From: Zarea fungicola
Lineage: Eukaryota > Ascomycota > Sordariomycetes > Hypocreales > Cordycipitaceae
Length of the DNA: 53,016 bases
Direction of reading: 5' to 3'
NCBI GenBank assembly: GCA_900169235.1
Contig: FWCC01000139.1
Location: 4,249 to 57,264 of the forward strand
Made by a program: the position numbers and the translations under genes
In this document: piece by piece, positions 42,200 to 52,828 of the stretch
Position numbering within the stretch: the stretch's first letter is position 1
Layout: each line of letters begins with the position of its first letter
The notes under the pieces: generated by a model
Database searches by the model: none
Seen by the model: only the letters and a program-made list of their open reading frames with translations
What the model was told of the DNA's origin: nothing

Positions 42200-44429
42200 A
42201 AAAGGCTGGGAGCAAGTTTGGACCGGCGTTGATAGAAAGAATGGTACCCAGGGCACTTGATTAATCTTCATGGCAAGACAACACCTGGGACGTCTAGGCA
42301 CGGCAGAGACGCTGAATGGGGGTGGGGTTGTAGTAAACGTTTGATCTGTATGCTATGGGCTCATGTAGAATCTTAAATAAAAAGCCTTTTTTTAGGCTCG
42401 AGCTGTGACATGAATGCACCAGAGCTAGACAGCTCACGGGACAGAGCTTTGACTTGAGGAGCGGCAGGCTTTGCGCCAAGTTTAGTGTCTTATTGCCGGA
42501 GAGGAGTGTTCTCGGCTAGGTTCCCAGTCACCTAGAAATCATTGCAGGGTCTAGGTTTCTAAGTTGGCCGTGGGACTGCTGCCTAGGGTAAAACAGAGCC
42601 TAACCCCCCTGTAAATGGCAAGAGATAGACAGTTTGGTGTGCTGCTAGGGTGTAGATTGAACAGATTAGTGGTGGCTTGCCAGCACATGCCTACTACTAT
42701 GGAACGAGCAAAGTTGTGTATTGAGTCCTGACTCGCCATTCCCCGTTGCCGCCCAACCGGATCAGGAATAGAACATTTGTTTTCTAACCTGGATGGAAAA
42801 AAAAGTTTGGTCTGTGGAACTGTACTTATTTGCGGACCAGCCACACCCAATTTACTTGTCTCGGCGGGCAACTCAGCTGCGAAACTACCAACCTTGATCT
42901 CCTGCGGTCCAAAACACGATTCTCGGGCACATTCGCTGCTAAAAATGCCCACCAAATTAGATCAGGGCTTGACACGGGCACACACGGTAGATGCCTTGCT
43001 GATTACATTAAAGGTAAACGCAAGCGAACCATAATATACGCACTCAAATAGCTAGACATGGCTCGAGGACTTATGAGTGTCGGCGCACCTCTAGATATGC
43101 TTTGACCATAATCTCAGTTAAGTTATCTCCTCTCCTTTGGACACAAGAGTTTTGGTGTATTAATGCAGTTGAGTACGCCCTGGAGAGTGTGTGGCAGGGG
43201 CCATGAAGAAGCAACTTGAATAAAGAGCAAGCACCTGTAGACGGCTTTGACGGCTCAATTTGTCTGTTTAGTGTCCAAGCAAGACAAAGGACAAAGCTTC
43301 GGATAGAAAAACATCCGACGCCACATTTGACCGATGTATGTGAAACGGGTGGCCTTGGAACGAGAAGCCGCCAATAATCAATCCGTGCGACCGGTTGCCT
43401 TGGCCTTGATATCAGGTTCTAAAGGGAGCGAAGAAAAAACGGCAGGGTTCCGATCCATCAACAAGATGGCCACTCGAAGGCTGAGAGTAGCCCAGTTACC
43501 TGGCTTGATGGTGGCGGCGCGTCTTTAAAACGGAAACCTAATTTATACAGACAAGACAGTGTTTATTTTGCCGCTCAAAATTCCTGTAAGCAAGGAGACG
43601 GGAGCGCCACGTTATGACTCGCTGGGTATCCTGCCAGGTAAGCAGGCCTGTCTCCATGCACATGCCGCTATGGTGTATACGGGTAGCTGTAGGTTGTGTG
43701 AGAGCGAGCCCACTCTTCTCTGACTCAGAATGGCGGGCGTAGGAAACAGGGACTACCAATTTGAGCCGGTGCTCCTTTGTGATATCTCCCCGTCGATGTA
43801 CCTTGGCCTTCGCGTATTTTCGCCGAGACTAGCCTGCAGGAGGCCGTCCCTGCTCACAACAACGAACTCTTCTAGCACCTTGTATTGCGTCTTAATATGT
43901 ATATTACCTTGCCATTATACCTCCGTCTGAACTTGTACTTATTACCAGATCACTGATATCTATTTGTACAACCATTACTATCAACACTCGCCATTTCTGC
44001 CCAACTCCAGAGAGCTACAACAAAAAGACTCCGGTAGAGCGCCACCAATACGTCAATGCATATGCAAGGTTAAGCTCCTGAGAACCTACAAACAAAAGAG
44101 AGAGAATAATAGTCCTCGGTGTGTGGGACAGTTGGATAGGGACAGGCCGCTGCCCAGTATCCTTGTAAAAGGCCCTCGCGCGGGCTGCTATGTTGTTATT
44201 AATGCCAGTGACTTGGCTCCACCACCCGTTTTTCCACCGTTGAGTGCTTAACGGCTGGGCTGCCACTAGAGGGGCTCCTGAATGCCGCTGTTTTTATTTA
44301 TCAACATCACATTCTTGTTATTTAAACGCATAACATGTGGACTGGTGGCTAGCTGAAACAGAGGCTGAATGGATTGGCTGCGAGGTACCGGCAGAAATCT
44401 TCTTCGTGCATAAAACTATCCCCATAACC
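42200..44429. other. Long intergenic stretch with repeat C fragment
   Basis: About 2.2 kb without a supported gene. Repeat C occupies about 42960-43125. ORFs at 43334-43930 and 43964-44266 are short, overlap other frames, and lack motifs. The final 100 nt lead into the DUF7025/AAA gene; an in-frame GTG-led extension from 44337 has no ATG. Confidence 0.4.
42960..43125 (+). repeat. Repeat family C fragment
   Basis: Matches the left part of the copy at 40770-40960, including CCATAAT, the C-T-GACATGGCTCGAGGACTTATG-like block and GTG-CG-CACCT. Diverged, non-coding. Confidence 0.55.
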
Positions 44430-47039
44430 ATGGATCCAAAAGTGGAAACGGATATTGGGCGGTTGAAAATTAAAAACGGTGAGGCCCAAGCTCTCTTCTT
44501 AAATGGCACAATGCGGCAAGTAGTCAGGTGCTTCTCTGGCAACTCAGGCAGTTCTCTTGCAATCTTGACAATGCTGACAACGAAACTTCATCGATTCCTC
44601 TCGCTACTAATGTTTGGCCAGGATCGCGGCTTTTACTGGCTCTCTATCATATTAGTGTTCAAAAGTCTGTATGACAACAGGCAAGAGTTAACACAGGTAG
44701 TCAGGTGCCTCTCTAGCCACTGTGGCAGTTCTCTTGTAAACGTGACAATATTAATAACGAAGCTCTATCGATTCTTTGCGCTACTATTTATTGATCAGGA
44801 CCGTAGCCTTTATTGGCTTTTCGTCATATTGGTACTCAAAAGACTCCATAACCATAGGCAAGCATTACCACAAAATCAGGTACCACTGCAAGAGAAAGAG
44901 TCAACAAAAACGCAAGAATCACCACAGGAGAAAGAATTGCCGCAAGAGCAGGAATCATCGCAAGAGCAAGAGTCATCACCAGAAGAGCAAGAATCACCAG
45001 AAGAGCAAGAATCACCAGAAGAGCAGGAATCACCAGAAGAGCAAGAGTCACCGCAAAAGAAAGAGTCATCACCAGAAGAGCAAGAATCATCACAAAAGAC
45101 AGAGTCACCACCTGAAGAGCCGGAATCATTGCAAGAGCAGGAGTCACCGCAAAAGACAGAGTCACCGCAAAAGACAGAGTCACCGAAAAAGCAAAATATA
45201 GGAGGAAAAGTTCAAATGACGTGAGCCAACTCAGTGGAAAGCCGTGATCTATTTTTCAAAGTACTTATTCAGCACAGAGAAAACAGGCGTGAAGAGCAGT
45301 GCTCCATTCGCGAAGGAGATGATGGCCTGCTAGTACTCAAACTCTATGAAGAAAAAATGATACAGAAGTTCCAGAAGTTCTTCCCTGATTCTGAAGGACT
45401 GTATTGGATTGGTGGGGCGTGCACGGTATGAAGCTTTGGGGCTATTAGTGGATCTATTTTATGCCGTATTCTGACCCTTTATAAGATACACTTCCGGACT
45501 TTGTATCACAGCAGAAACAAACTACGAAACGACGACAGCGAATTCGTTCAATCCATTGCGCGATACTTGAATCCCGAGTTTGCCAAATTTGAGAAACAGG
45601 AGGAAATTATCCGCTCTAGGAAAGCTGTTTCATTTGATCTTTTATGGCTGATCCACAAGCCTGGCGCGCTTCTCTTAAGAAAACGGGGCATGCTCGATTG
45701 CCACGAGCTTCCGTGCTGCGCTCAAATCTCAAGCTCGGCTTATTTGAACAAAGGTTATGAGTTTGCTACACTGATTTGGTGCATTATTCCCAGCAAAAGC
45801 GGCTTTCGCGATTACAACCTCAGCATTACGATACCCAGGTACGACGGGGAGCGAAGTTTTGACTGCATTCCAGACCTTCCGCTCAGCTTTGCGGACAACA
45901 ACAGCAAGCAAGGACTGGAGTCAATGTGGGCTTACATCGCCCAAGGCAAAAGAATCCAGGACCTTGTGCGAGGTAAAATGTACCAATACACAGGCCAGAT
46001 TCGAAAAGATGAAGAGTGGATTCAGTGGGCAGGACAAGTAATGTTCGATCCTGCTGAAGCATTCTCGCCAGCAGATCTTGAAATTTCCAGCATCAGCAAG
46101 CGGACATGGAAGACGAATCAGCTATCGCCACTTGAGCTCAGATTAATGGCCCCAATCACCACCATGTTTGCCTGCGGGCCAGACGTGACTGGGAATGGTG
46201 AGCATGTAGCCCACAAACATTCACAGTCCATATTAGCTTACCGTTGCAGTGGTGGTCAACCCTGAGGGATTAATCAAAGATTACGAAGAGGATGGCAGCG
46301 CCCCTACAAGGTTTAACCCTTCAGTCCAGGCATTCCTAGATAAGAGGCCTCGCTCTTCTGGCGTGCCAAACGCCATTGTACTCTTGTGAGTGATCCCTGT
46401 TTTTATCTATTCGAACTTTACATTAATTTGTAGTGGTCCTCGTGGTTGTGGAAAGATGCATGAAGTCCGAAAACTGGGGATTCACCGCAATGTATCAGTT
46501 GTGCAATTGAATGATCCTAAAGTGCCAGATGATACCCTCAGGCATTTTGTGCAATGGCGTGTCATCTTAGCAATCAAAATCAAGATCAACCAGCAAGAAG
46601 AAGAAAAGGAAGAAGAAGAGCTGATTAAAACATTCATGCGATTCAAGGATCTTCCATGCATCACTTTCATTCTGGTCACAACCCAGTATGCACCTTCACG
46701 AGAGCAGTTGATGGAGTTCCCGTTGGTTTCAGAAATGAAGGCGATGAATAAGGGCCAACGTGAAAGAGTTTGGCGGTCGCTCTTCAAATCTAGAGGCGAC
46801 AATGAAAAATTGAGTACAGAGTTGGCCGGCAAAGAAGATAATGGCCATGAGGTAAGTTAAAATATTTCAGCTCTTGCTATCTGCTTCGTCCATTATTTCG
46901 CTAACATTGGTACAAGATCGTAAGAAAATTCGACATCGCTTCAGCAAAAGCTCTGGGTGGTAAGCTAGAGGCAAGACATTTTGATGATCTTGACACTGGT
47001 AGTCACAACGATGCGGAATGGAAGAAGCTTTATATGTGA
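44430..47039 (+). CDS. DUF7025/AAA-type protein with dead ATPase site
   Basis: Six exons, all in phase: 44430-45220, 45278-45425, 45486-46197, 46250-46385, 46434-46851, 46917-47039; product 775 aa. Residues 30-147 are two tandem 59-residue hydrophobic units; residues about 148-257 are Glu/Gln/Ser/Pro-rich with four SPEEQE. Residues about 355-500 match the DUF7025 domain that precedes AAA modules in fungal ATPases (FDLLWLIHKPGALLL, IPRYDGERSFDCIPDLPLSF, LVRGKMYQYTGQ). The AAA part follows as VLLFGPRGCGKMHEVRKL: Walker A (597-604) has the Lys but Met in place of Thr/Ser. Where Walker B (LLDEAD) should be it reads VILAIKIKINQ plus a Glu run. Sensor 1 is VTTQ not TTN and the Arg-finger block (SRIH) is lost. 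Several relatives are intact ATPases of unknown role; this one is probably a pseudo-ATPase, perhaps a scaffold or membrane-associated partner. Confidence 0.82.
44517..44870 (+). repeat. Tandem duplication of a 177-bp coding unit
   Basis: Units 44517-44693 and 44694-44870, exactly 59 codons each. Both read QVVRC-S, GSSL, TKL-RF, DR, YWL and ILV-K-L with NRQ near the end. Each holds two hydrophobic runs (TMLTTKLHRFLSLLMFG and FYWLSIILVF in unit 1), so the pair may form four membrane-dipping helices or amphipathic helices. Confidence 0.92.
44976..45047 (+). repeat. Four 18-bp repeats encoding SPEEQE
   Basis: Four consecutive 18-nt units (tcaccagaagagcaagaa with single changes) code Ser-Pro-Glu-Glu-Gln-Glu. 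Looser versions (SPQKTE, SPQEKE) extend the array on both sides to about 44900-45190, giving a long acidic, probably disordered spacer before the DUF7025 domain. Confidence 0.92.
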
Positions 47040-47770
47040 ATGAGCTGTGCAAATGGCTGTGCTACCAAAAAAAAGGCTTCCTGAAATTATAAGATGTTCC
47101 ATTTCCAAACCCTTGAATATTATCGAGTGACTGTATGCTGATTCTCGAGTCACTATGACAGCCTGAAGGGCCGCAGTCTTCATAAATGGTGGTGCACAGA
47201 CACTATGATGAGCTAGACAAAACCTGTGCCATCTCGTAGTTTTCTTAGCATCTATCGGCCGTTGACATGCAACTTATTACATCATTACCGTGCCCAAAAC
47301 TATGTAAATACTACGTTGTAGTAGTGCAAGTTAGTAGTAATTATCGATGCTATATCCTGCTTAGGTGCGACGCTCTACAGCCGCTAGTTTATTTGTTTTG
47401 TGGCGCTCTCAGCAATCAGCCCAAGTTTGAAATAAAAACGCAAGGTAGCATCAATGCTTTGGCTACTGCTACCCGTCTTATCTCCAGGGTGCATAATTAG
47501 TATTATTTCGACGCAAGGATGTCGAGCGGGTGGCGGGGCAGCTTTGATAGTATACCCCAGGGCAATATTCGTGCAGGACTCAGCCGGGGCGCGCCACCAA
47601 TATATCAACACAAGTGAGCTTCCGGGCTGTCAAGTCTCCCAGCAACACTCTGCACAGGACGGTACCTCTGCTTGGCCTCACAAACTTGTTTTTTCTAACG
47701 ACCTGTCTTTGTCTTAAAAGGTCTTCCCCACCCCCGCCCACAAACACGGCAAAGAGGGATACTACTCACC
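47040..47770. other. Intergenic, no supported gene
   Basis: AT-rich near 47270-47400, then a mixed part with short ORFs in opposing frames (47384-47717). A CT-rich leader precedes the ATG at 47771. Confidence 0.4.
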
Positions 47771-48598
47771 ATGATCGAAATATCTGAGATCACTGCGAAG
47801 GCAGCCGAACAGACCCTGGCCGAGATATTCGCCCGGTTACGACTGCTCGAAACCGCCAAAGCGATTTCCTCGTCTGGTACATGTAGCCAATCAGAATGGA
47901 AAACACAGTTTGGAACTCTGTCCGACTATACCAAAAACTATCGGCCAGACCACTTGTGGCATGTATGATCGGCTGATGGCGGATGGCAAGGCGAATCTTG
48001 GCCGAGTGAATATCGCCGAAACACTTAACAAGGCGAGAAAGCTTTTCGGAAAGGATCATTCAGAAGTTATTGGCTTGTCTATCTTTATGATTCCACTCTT
48101 CCTAGCGTCGACAGCAAACCTTACTTTTCCGCGTTGGAAATCCGTCTCCGGCATCTACAGGAGCCCTATACCGAGTATTCTCAGCACTTATTTTCCTGCC
48201 GTTATCAGCTGCACCAGATATATTATAATAAAAGAAACGCATGCAAGACGGTAGAGTATGCCAAAAAGTTACTTCAGCTCCAACTGGCCCCGAACCGCAC
48301 AAAAAAAGCACGTACAGCCCTGGCTTCAGCCAGAAAACTCGTTCTCCAAGGCAAGCCTGGCCCTGCAATTAACCTTGCCCTGCACACAATCAACTAACTT
48401 CTCACACTGGAGGATTGCGACTCTACTCAGGTGGAGGCTCTTGCATATGCTGTCCATATTGCTGGATTTTATATTGCCAAGGTATCAGAATCCAAGAAGT
48501 CAATGACGTGGACTGACGCTGCGCATTGAGTGATGAGACTCCATCATGGGCAAAGAAGCAGGAAGTTTATTCTGATGCTCTGGATCTCATACTTGTCT
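47771..48598 (+). pseudogene. Frameshifted relic of helical-repeat protein
   Basis: Three frames continue one protein-like sequence. From ATG 47771 (MIEISEITAKAAEQTLAEIF) the first frame runs to DYTK. A shift at the CAAAAAC run near 47931-47937 gives TIGQTTCGMYDRLMADGKA and LNKARKLFGKDHSEV. A second shift near 48075 gives YLYDSTLPSVDSKPYFSALE, RLRHLQEPYTEYSQHLFSC, YYNKRNACKTVEYAKKLLQL. That frame hits TAA at 48395-48397 but stays open beyond it (LLTLEDCDSTQVEALAYAV). The Tyr/Leu/Ala helical pattern suggests TPR-like repeats. Family not identified. Two indels plus stops make a pseudogene much likelier than splicing, as the joints lack GT..AG signals. Confidence 0.62.
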
Positions 48599-48644
48599 AA
48601 AATTCGTCCATGCCAGAATCTTCTTGATGACGACGTACATATCC

Positions 48645-49239
48645 TATGACGGGATTTGGAGGAATGGATCAAAAAAAGTACGACTTGTGGCAGATGATGG
48701 TGAGACTGCAACACAACTACACGGACGACGCTGGAGAGAGGTGGATGAACCTGTAGGCGAAGTTATATTCAACTACGCCTGGCTCTGCACACGATCTTTT
48801 GGTACAAGAAAGACTGCAACTCGACATGGGGTCTTGGTGTTCAGCACAATCCACGATGGCAGGCCTGAATGAAGATTACAAGGCTAGATGGACACGACAA
48901 ATTCGGCACATGCAAGAATATGCTTCAACCATTTTGAAGACCATAGGCCGCACGATTGATCAACTTTTGGCACGTGGCGGAAAGGAGCTAGCCATGCAGA
49001 AACTGGAATACACCCTCGGCGTGGCGGTCTCGACCCTCGGCGTTCATCCGGCGTCCGTTAAATTGTACATCCGAAGTGTATTATATCATCGGCTGCCAGA
49101 CATTTGCACAAGATTAATTCAAGTCGAATCGCATCTTATGGTTTTCGGAGACGGGTCATGCCCTAATTCGAAGACATGTTGTGGTCTGTTGTCTAGCAGC
49201 TTCCTCAAGGAGAAGAGTGCCAAAAACACTCTTTTATAA
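48645..49239 (+). pseudogene. Second relic related to the previous one
   Basis: One frame from about 48646 reads MDQKKYDLWQMMVRLQHNY, passes a TAG at 48754-48756, and continues to 49239: LYSTTPGSAHDLLVQERLQL, MQEYASTILKTIGRTIDQLL, KLEYTLGVAVSTLGVHPASV. KTIGRT.. followed by a helix and ..LG-HP/DH-S-V parallels KTIGQT.. and LFGKDHSEV in the first relic, so the two seem to be diverged copies or modules of one gene. The C-terminal 40 codons are Ser/Cys/Lys-rich and probably out of frame. Confidence 0.45.
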
Positions 49240-49969
49240 GCCAAATTATGCGAGGATCCAGTTCATACACCTGTCGGACTCTTCCAGGTAATACAGTTCA
49301 GGTCTGTTGAATACTGGAGTAAAAAGGACTACTAAAGAGCCGTTTTGCTTGCTTCGCAGTGTCTTTTTGTATTCTCACGTCTCACCAACTTGTGTCGTAG
49401 CTTTGTCGATGTCGCGGCGCGGGCTGCCAATGTTCTTGGAGCAAGCGTCACTTAGCTTAACCTTCCGGCGAGCGGCCCTTCCACAGCTCTCATGGTCAAG
49501 CTCAACACTTGTGTTCAAAAATCTCACTCGCGTTCTGCTTTTTGCATTGGCTCTGCCACCGCTAGGCGGTCATAAAACACTATTTCCGGTCTCAACATCA
49601 AAGCGTGGCAAGAGTGTGACGACGCCATCGAAGATATAAACCTCCGATTAGCACCCGCTCTACGCCGGCGGACTCGCGAAAGACCAATATACTCCGTTTT
49701 GACCATTACGATGTCTTTTTGAGATTGTTCTCATTCCTGCCCTCTCTTCCACAGCATTTTTTGCGACTATAATCGGGTGGATGGCGCAGAGGTCACGAAA
49801 CGACGGGTACAGTATTGCAAGTCTTAAATGGAAATTGTTAGGACAGAGCATAGTGTTTCTATTTATTGCTGTAGAATACCGCAACAAGACGCATTGCACT
49901 GAATCTGAGAAAACGATGCATTATTAACCCAATAGTGAATGCAAAGACACGTAAACAACTTCATTAGAA
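49240..49969. other. Intergenic with possible coding debris
   Basis: A plus frame at about 49575-49700 reads ISGLNIKAWQECDDAIEDIN and on to a basic end, interrupted by stops upstream; it may be further debris of the same decayed family. No intact gene is supported. Confidence 0.35.
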
Positions 49970-50512
49970 TCACCATTTCTGCTTTGGACGCAGCGGGCAG
50001 TTGCAATGGCAGTCGGGGCACTGGAGGCAGTCCGTGTTTCTCCAGATACGCCGGCATCTGCAGACCCATAGGTCAAGGCCAGTGCGAGTTGTGATGGCAT
50101 CAGAAGGCGCATGGAGGCCATCACGAACACCACACTCGATGCAGAAGCGACGAAGTGAGATCTGCGTATCTATGCCCGGGGTAGGAATGCGATCGGTTAC
50201 CAGATGACCATGTGTGTCAACAAAGGCATACCGGGGCTGTATCATGGCAAAGTGCTCCGGGGAGTGCACTCGAAAGCAGACGTAGCACTCAAAGTTCCCT
50301 GGCTTCTCATTGCCGCGTTTAACACTGGGACGGTGTTGCGGGAATTCTCTGGCAGCACGCATGACAAATTCCATTTTTTCATTGGTACTCGCTATGCGCT
50401 GTGGATCAATTATCTGGTTGAAGTAGGAGTTCGCGGTTGAAAGATATATAAGAGACTGGTAGTCTAACAAGTCGAGGATGATTTTTTGCAAATCGCCTGG
50501 CAGCCTCTCCAT
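49970..50512 (-). CDS. F-box protein with Cys-rich tail, 180 aa
   Basis: Predicted substrate adaptor of an SCF-type ubiquitin ligase. The N-terminus carries an F-box (MERLPGDLQKIILDLLDYQS, YLSTANSYFNQIIDP, residues about 2-40). Downstream are LASTNEK-like and REFPQHRPS segments, then Cys pairs CYVC, FCIECG, WVCRCRR and CPDCHCNCP that probably bind zinc. This combination is common in filamentous ascomycetes, where many copies exist per genome. Start: Met at 50512 fits the F-box edge; the open frame to 50557 begins after a CAG that looks like a 3' splice site (branch GAGCTAACTG, TTGCAG), so an untranslated or very short first exon ending GTGAGT is likely. The product looks complete, ending RPKQKW. 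Confidence 0.85.
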   Translation of the reverse strand: MERLPGDLQKIILDLLDYQSLIYLSTANSYFNQIIDPQRIASTNEKMEFVMRAAREFPQHRPSVKRGNEKPGNFECYVCFRVHSPEHFAMIQPRYAFVDTHGHLVTDRIPTPGIDTQISLRRFCIECGVRDGLHAPSDAITTRTGLDLWVCRCRRIWRNTDCLQCPDCHCNCPLRPKQKW

Positions 50513-52828
50513 CGGGACGAAATTCTGGCACTCTCGACCGCGCAATAACGACTGCAATCCATTCAGTTAGCTCGTGTATTGTGCCCTGGGCAGGCAAGTT
50601 TAGACTCACGGTTCAGTTTCTTATCCTTTTCTTCAACAAGGGAGCACGAATACTAAAAAGGCGGTTCGCATGTAGAAGGGGATAACAAGACTTCTGGTTC
50701 AACGAGATGATTGGTACGGGCAGAATGTAAAGGAAGAAGCATTGATCATCACCTGGGCATGGCTATTCATTATATACTTTCAGAATAACCCGTGAGTCAG
50801 CCTTGACACTGCTACAACGCCCTCAATTGAATGCGCCTCTCATTTTACGTCATTGACCTCTTCTATGCCGGGTTAGCCCACTCCCAAGAGACGATTTCCA
50901 CGAAGCAAACCATTGTGGCTGTTGACTTGTTTGCTCAAGCAACGTATCCATGGAAGACTGACGTCGGATGCAGGCTTCCGTCGGTCAAGGCCGTGACCGA
51001 CGGCAGCTTGCACTGAATACGAGAAAATTCAGGTCATAAAAATGGCTGTATATGAAATATCTGTCTGCTTTTGTTTACGGGATACTCTTCCCCCCATCTG
51101 TAGCTGGATATGAATAGAATTAAGTACCATTGCATACACGCTGAGAGCACCACCTCCCAGCCCGTGCAAGTGGAACTATTATCTTGTGCTCGTACCAGCA
51201 CAAACACCTTCCTCCGACGTCGAGTCGATGGCCCAGTCTCCATAGAGCTTGGGCTGCATCGACTGCTCCTGTGCAGGTTCTCAACCATCTCCTTGCGTAG
51301 CCCGTATGCTGTGCCAACTCACCCTTTCTGGTCTCAGCATGCAACTCATTACGTCACTGCCGTGGCGAAACTAAATGCCACGCTGTGATATTTATGGGAA
51401 TACCTGCACTGACCTGACTAGCGTCGATGTGTGAACCACCGGCTCAGATACACGCTCTGTATGTGCTTGAGGCTCTTCCCTTGGTTCGTACTGCCAGTAG
51501 TAGTCATTTGGATCAATCTTGAGCCTCATTTTTTCCAGTATTGTCTCCGTGCAGCAAGTACCTTATGCTTACCCTAGACATGGGCGTGTACCCGATGCCG
51601 GGAGGTTGGAGGCAAGTGGTGGAAGCAGCAGCGGCTCGCCATCGGTCGCCTGTATGCACCTCATAATTCCTCCTCTGTTCACTGACATGAGCCCTAGAGT
51701 TTATTTGCTGACCACTCTCGCGTAAGTCGTATGCCTCCATGGCTGGTTTGGCGGAAGCAGATACGGGGGCGAGACTGCAGTGTATAGCCAGCCTCGCGGA
51801 GTTCTGGCATGTGCCGTCGCTCACGCAACGAATTTATGACTGGTTAGCATATCCTGGCACATGACGAGCTAGTGAGAACTACTTGCCTTGCGCCTTCTGG
51901 AATTCTTGCATGCCTTGCATGAACGGGGTCGCAGCACAGCGGGTGTGAACGGGGTCATGTTTGGCCGGCCAGAGTCGGGGGGTAATGCACCCACATTCGC
52001 GGGCGGCCATCGCTGGTCATATCAATTCGAATCAGATAAGTGCTCTTGTGTTCTTCCACACAGCCCACCTCCGTCGCGGCCGGCACTGTTTGCTGCCGAT
52101 TGGCTGAGCAGCAAGGTACGCCACAGCCAATGCTTTTTGTTGGTTGCTAACCAATACAGGCTTTTGTTTCACTCAGCTGGACAATACGCCCTCAGCAGCC
52201 AGTCCCCTGTAAGGGACACCCGCTACTGCCGCAGGGCCTGATCTTGCCTTCCCTGCGCTAGATCCAGGCTGTCCCACAATTGCGTTTATGCCACTGTACC
52301 CAGCCAGAGCCGGCAAAATATTCAACGGTGCCGGCCTTTTGTTTACAATAATCCACCGCTAACGGCTAGAGCTGCGAATCAACTGTTCCAGCCCTCAGCA
52401 GTGGAGGGTGGTGGATGGGACTGCTCAAACTCTTTCTAGCAATCCTCGGTCACTATTTGGCCGGTACACACAAGCTCTGTAATGACCATGCCCAGCGGAT
52501 GTATCCTCTAACGGACGCCACTACGTAGGTTGTCCAGTTTCTGCCTCTTCCTCTCTATCGTTGCGGCAAGCCGTCAATTTCCATGAGCCATTCGACTTTT
52601 GTTACAAAACTATTAGCAGAATGCCCCTATATATCCACCAATACTTAAAAAATGCGCATGCTGTGGTGTACGCTATGCCAACACATTAGAGAAGATAAGA
52701 GGCGCTGATTATAGCCTGCAGATTGTGACAGTGACCCTTTGTTATTATTTAGAGCGTGATCGTGGCTCTACACAACCATGGGCAGCCTACCTCCAAAATG
52801 AAGCCAAATGAAACAATCTTCCATAGCA
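50513..52828. other. Long intergenic stretch
   Basis: About 2.3 kb with no supported gene. ORFs at 50831-51016, 51034-51388, 51513-51824 and 51888-52241 are short, overlap one another in opposing frames, and lack motifs. The 51900-52420 part is GC-rich, like the degraded repeats elsewhere. The last 250 nt are presumably the promoter and leader of the next gene. Confidence 0.4.

Noticed and set aside
44836..45183. Minus-strand ORF of 115 codons rich in Leu/Val/Ala/Thr, looking like a membrane protein
   Set aside because: It is the antisense reading of the SPEEQE repeat array; the hydrophobic look comes from complementing Glu/Gln codons.
46434..46851. Active AAA ATPase
   Set aside because: Walker A lacks Thr/Ser and Walker B, sensor 1 and Arg-finger residues are absent in the spliced reading.
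49970..50557. Longer F-box ORF beginning at 50557
   Set aside because: There is no ATG before 50512, and a 3' splice site sits at the longer start, so the extension is probably leader sequence.
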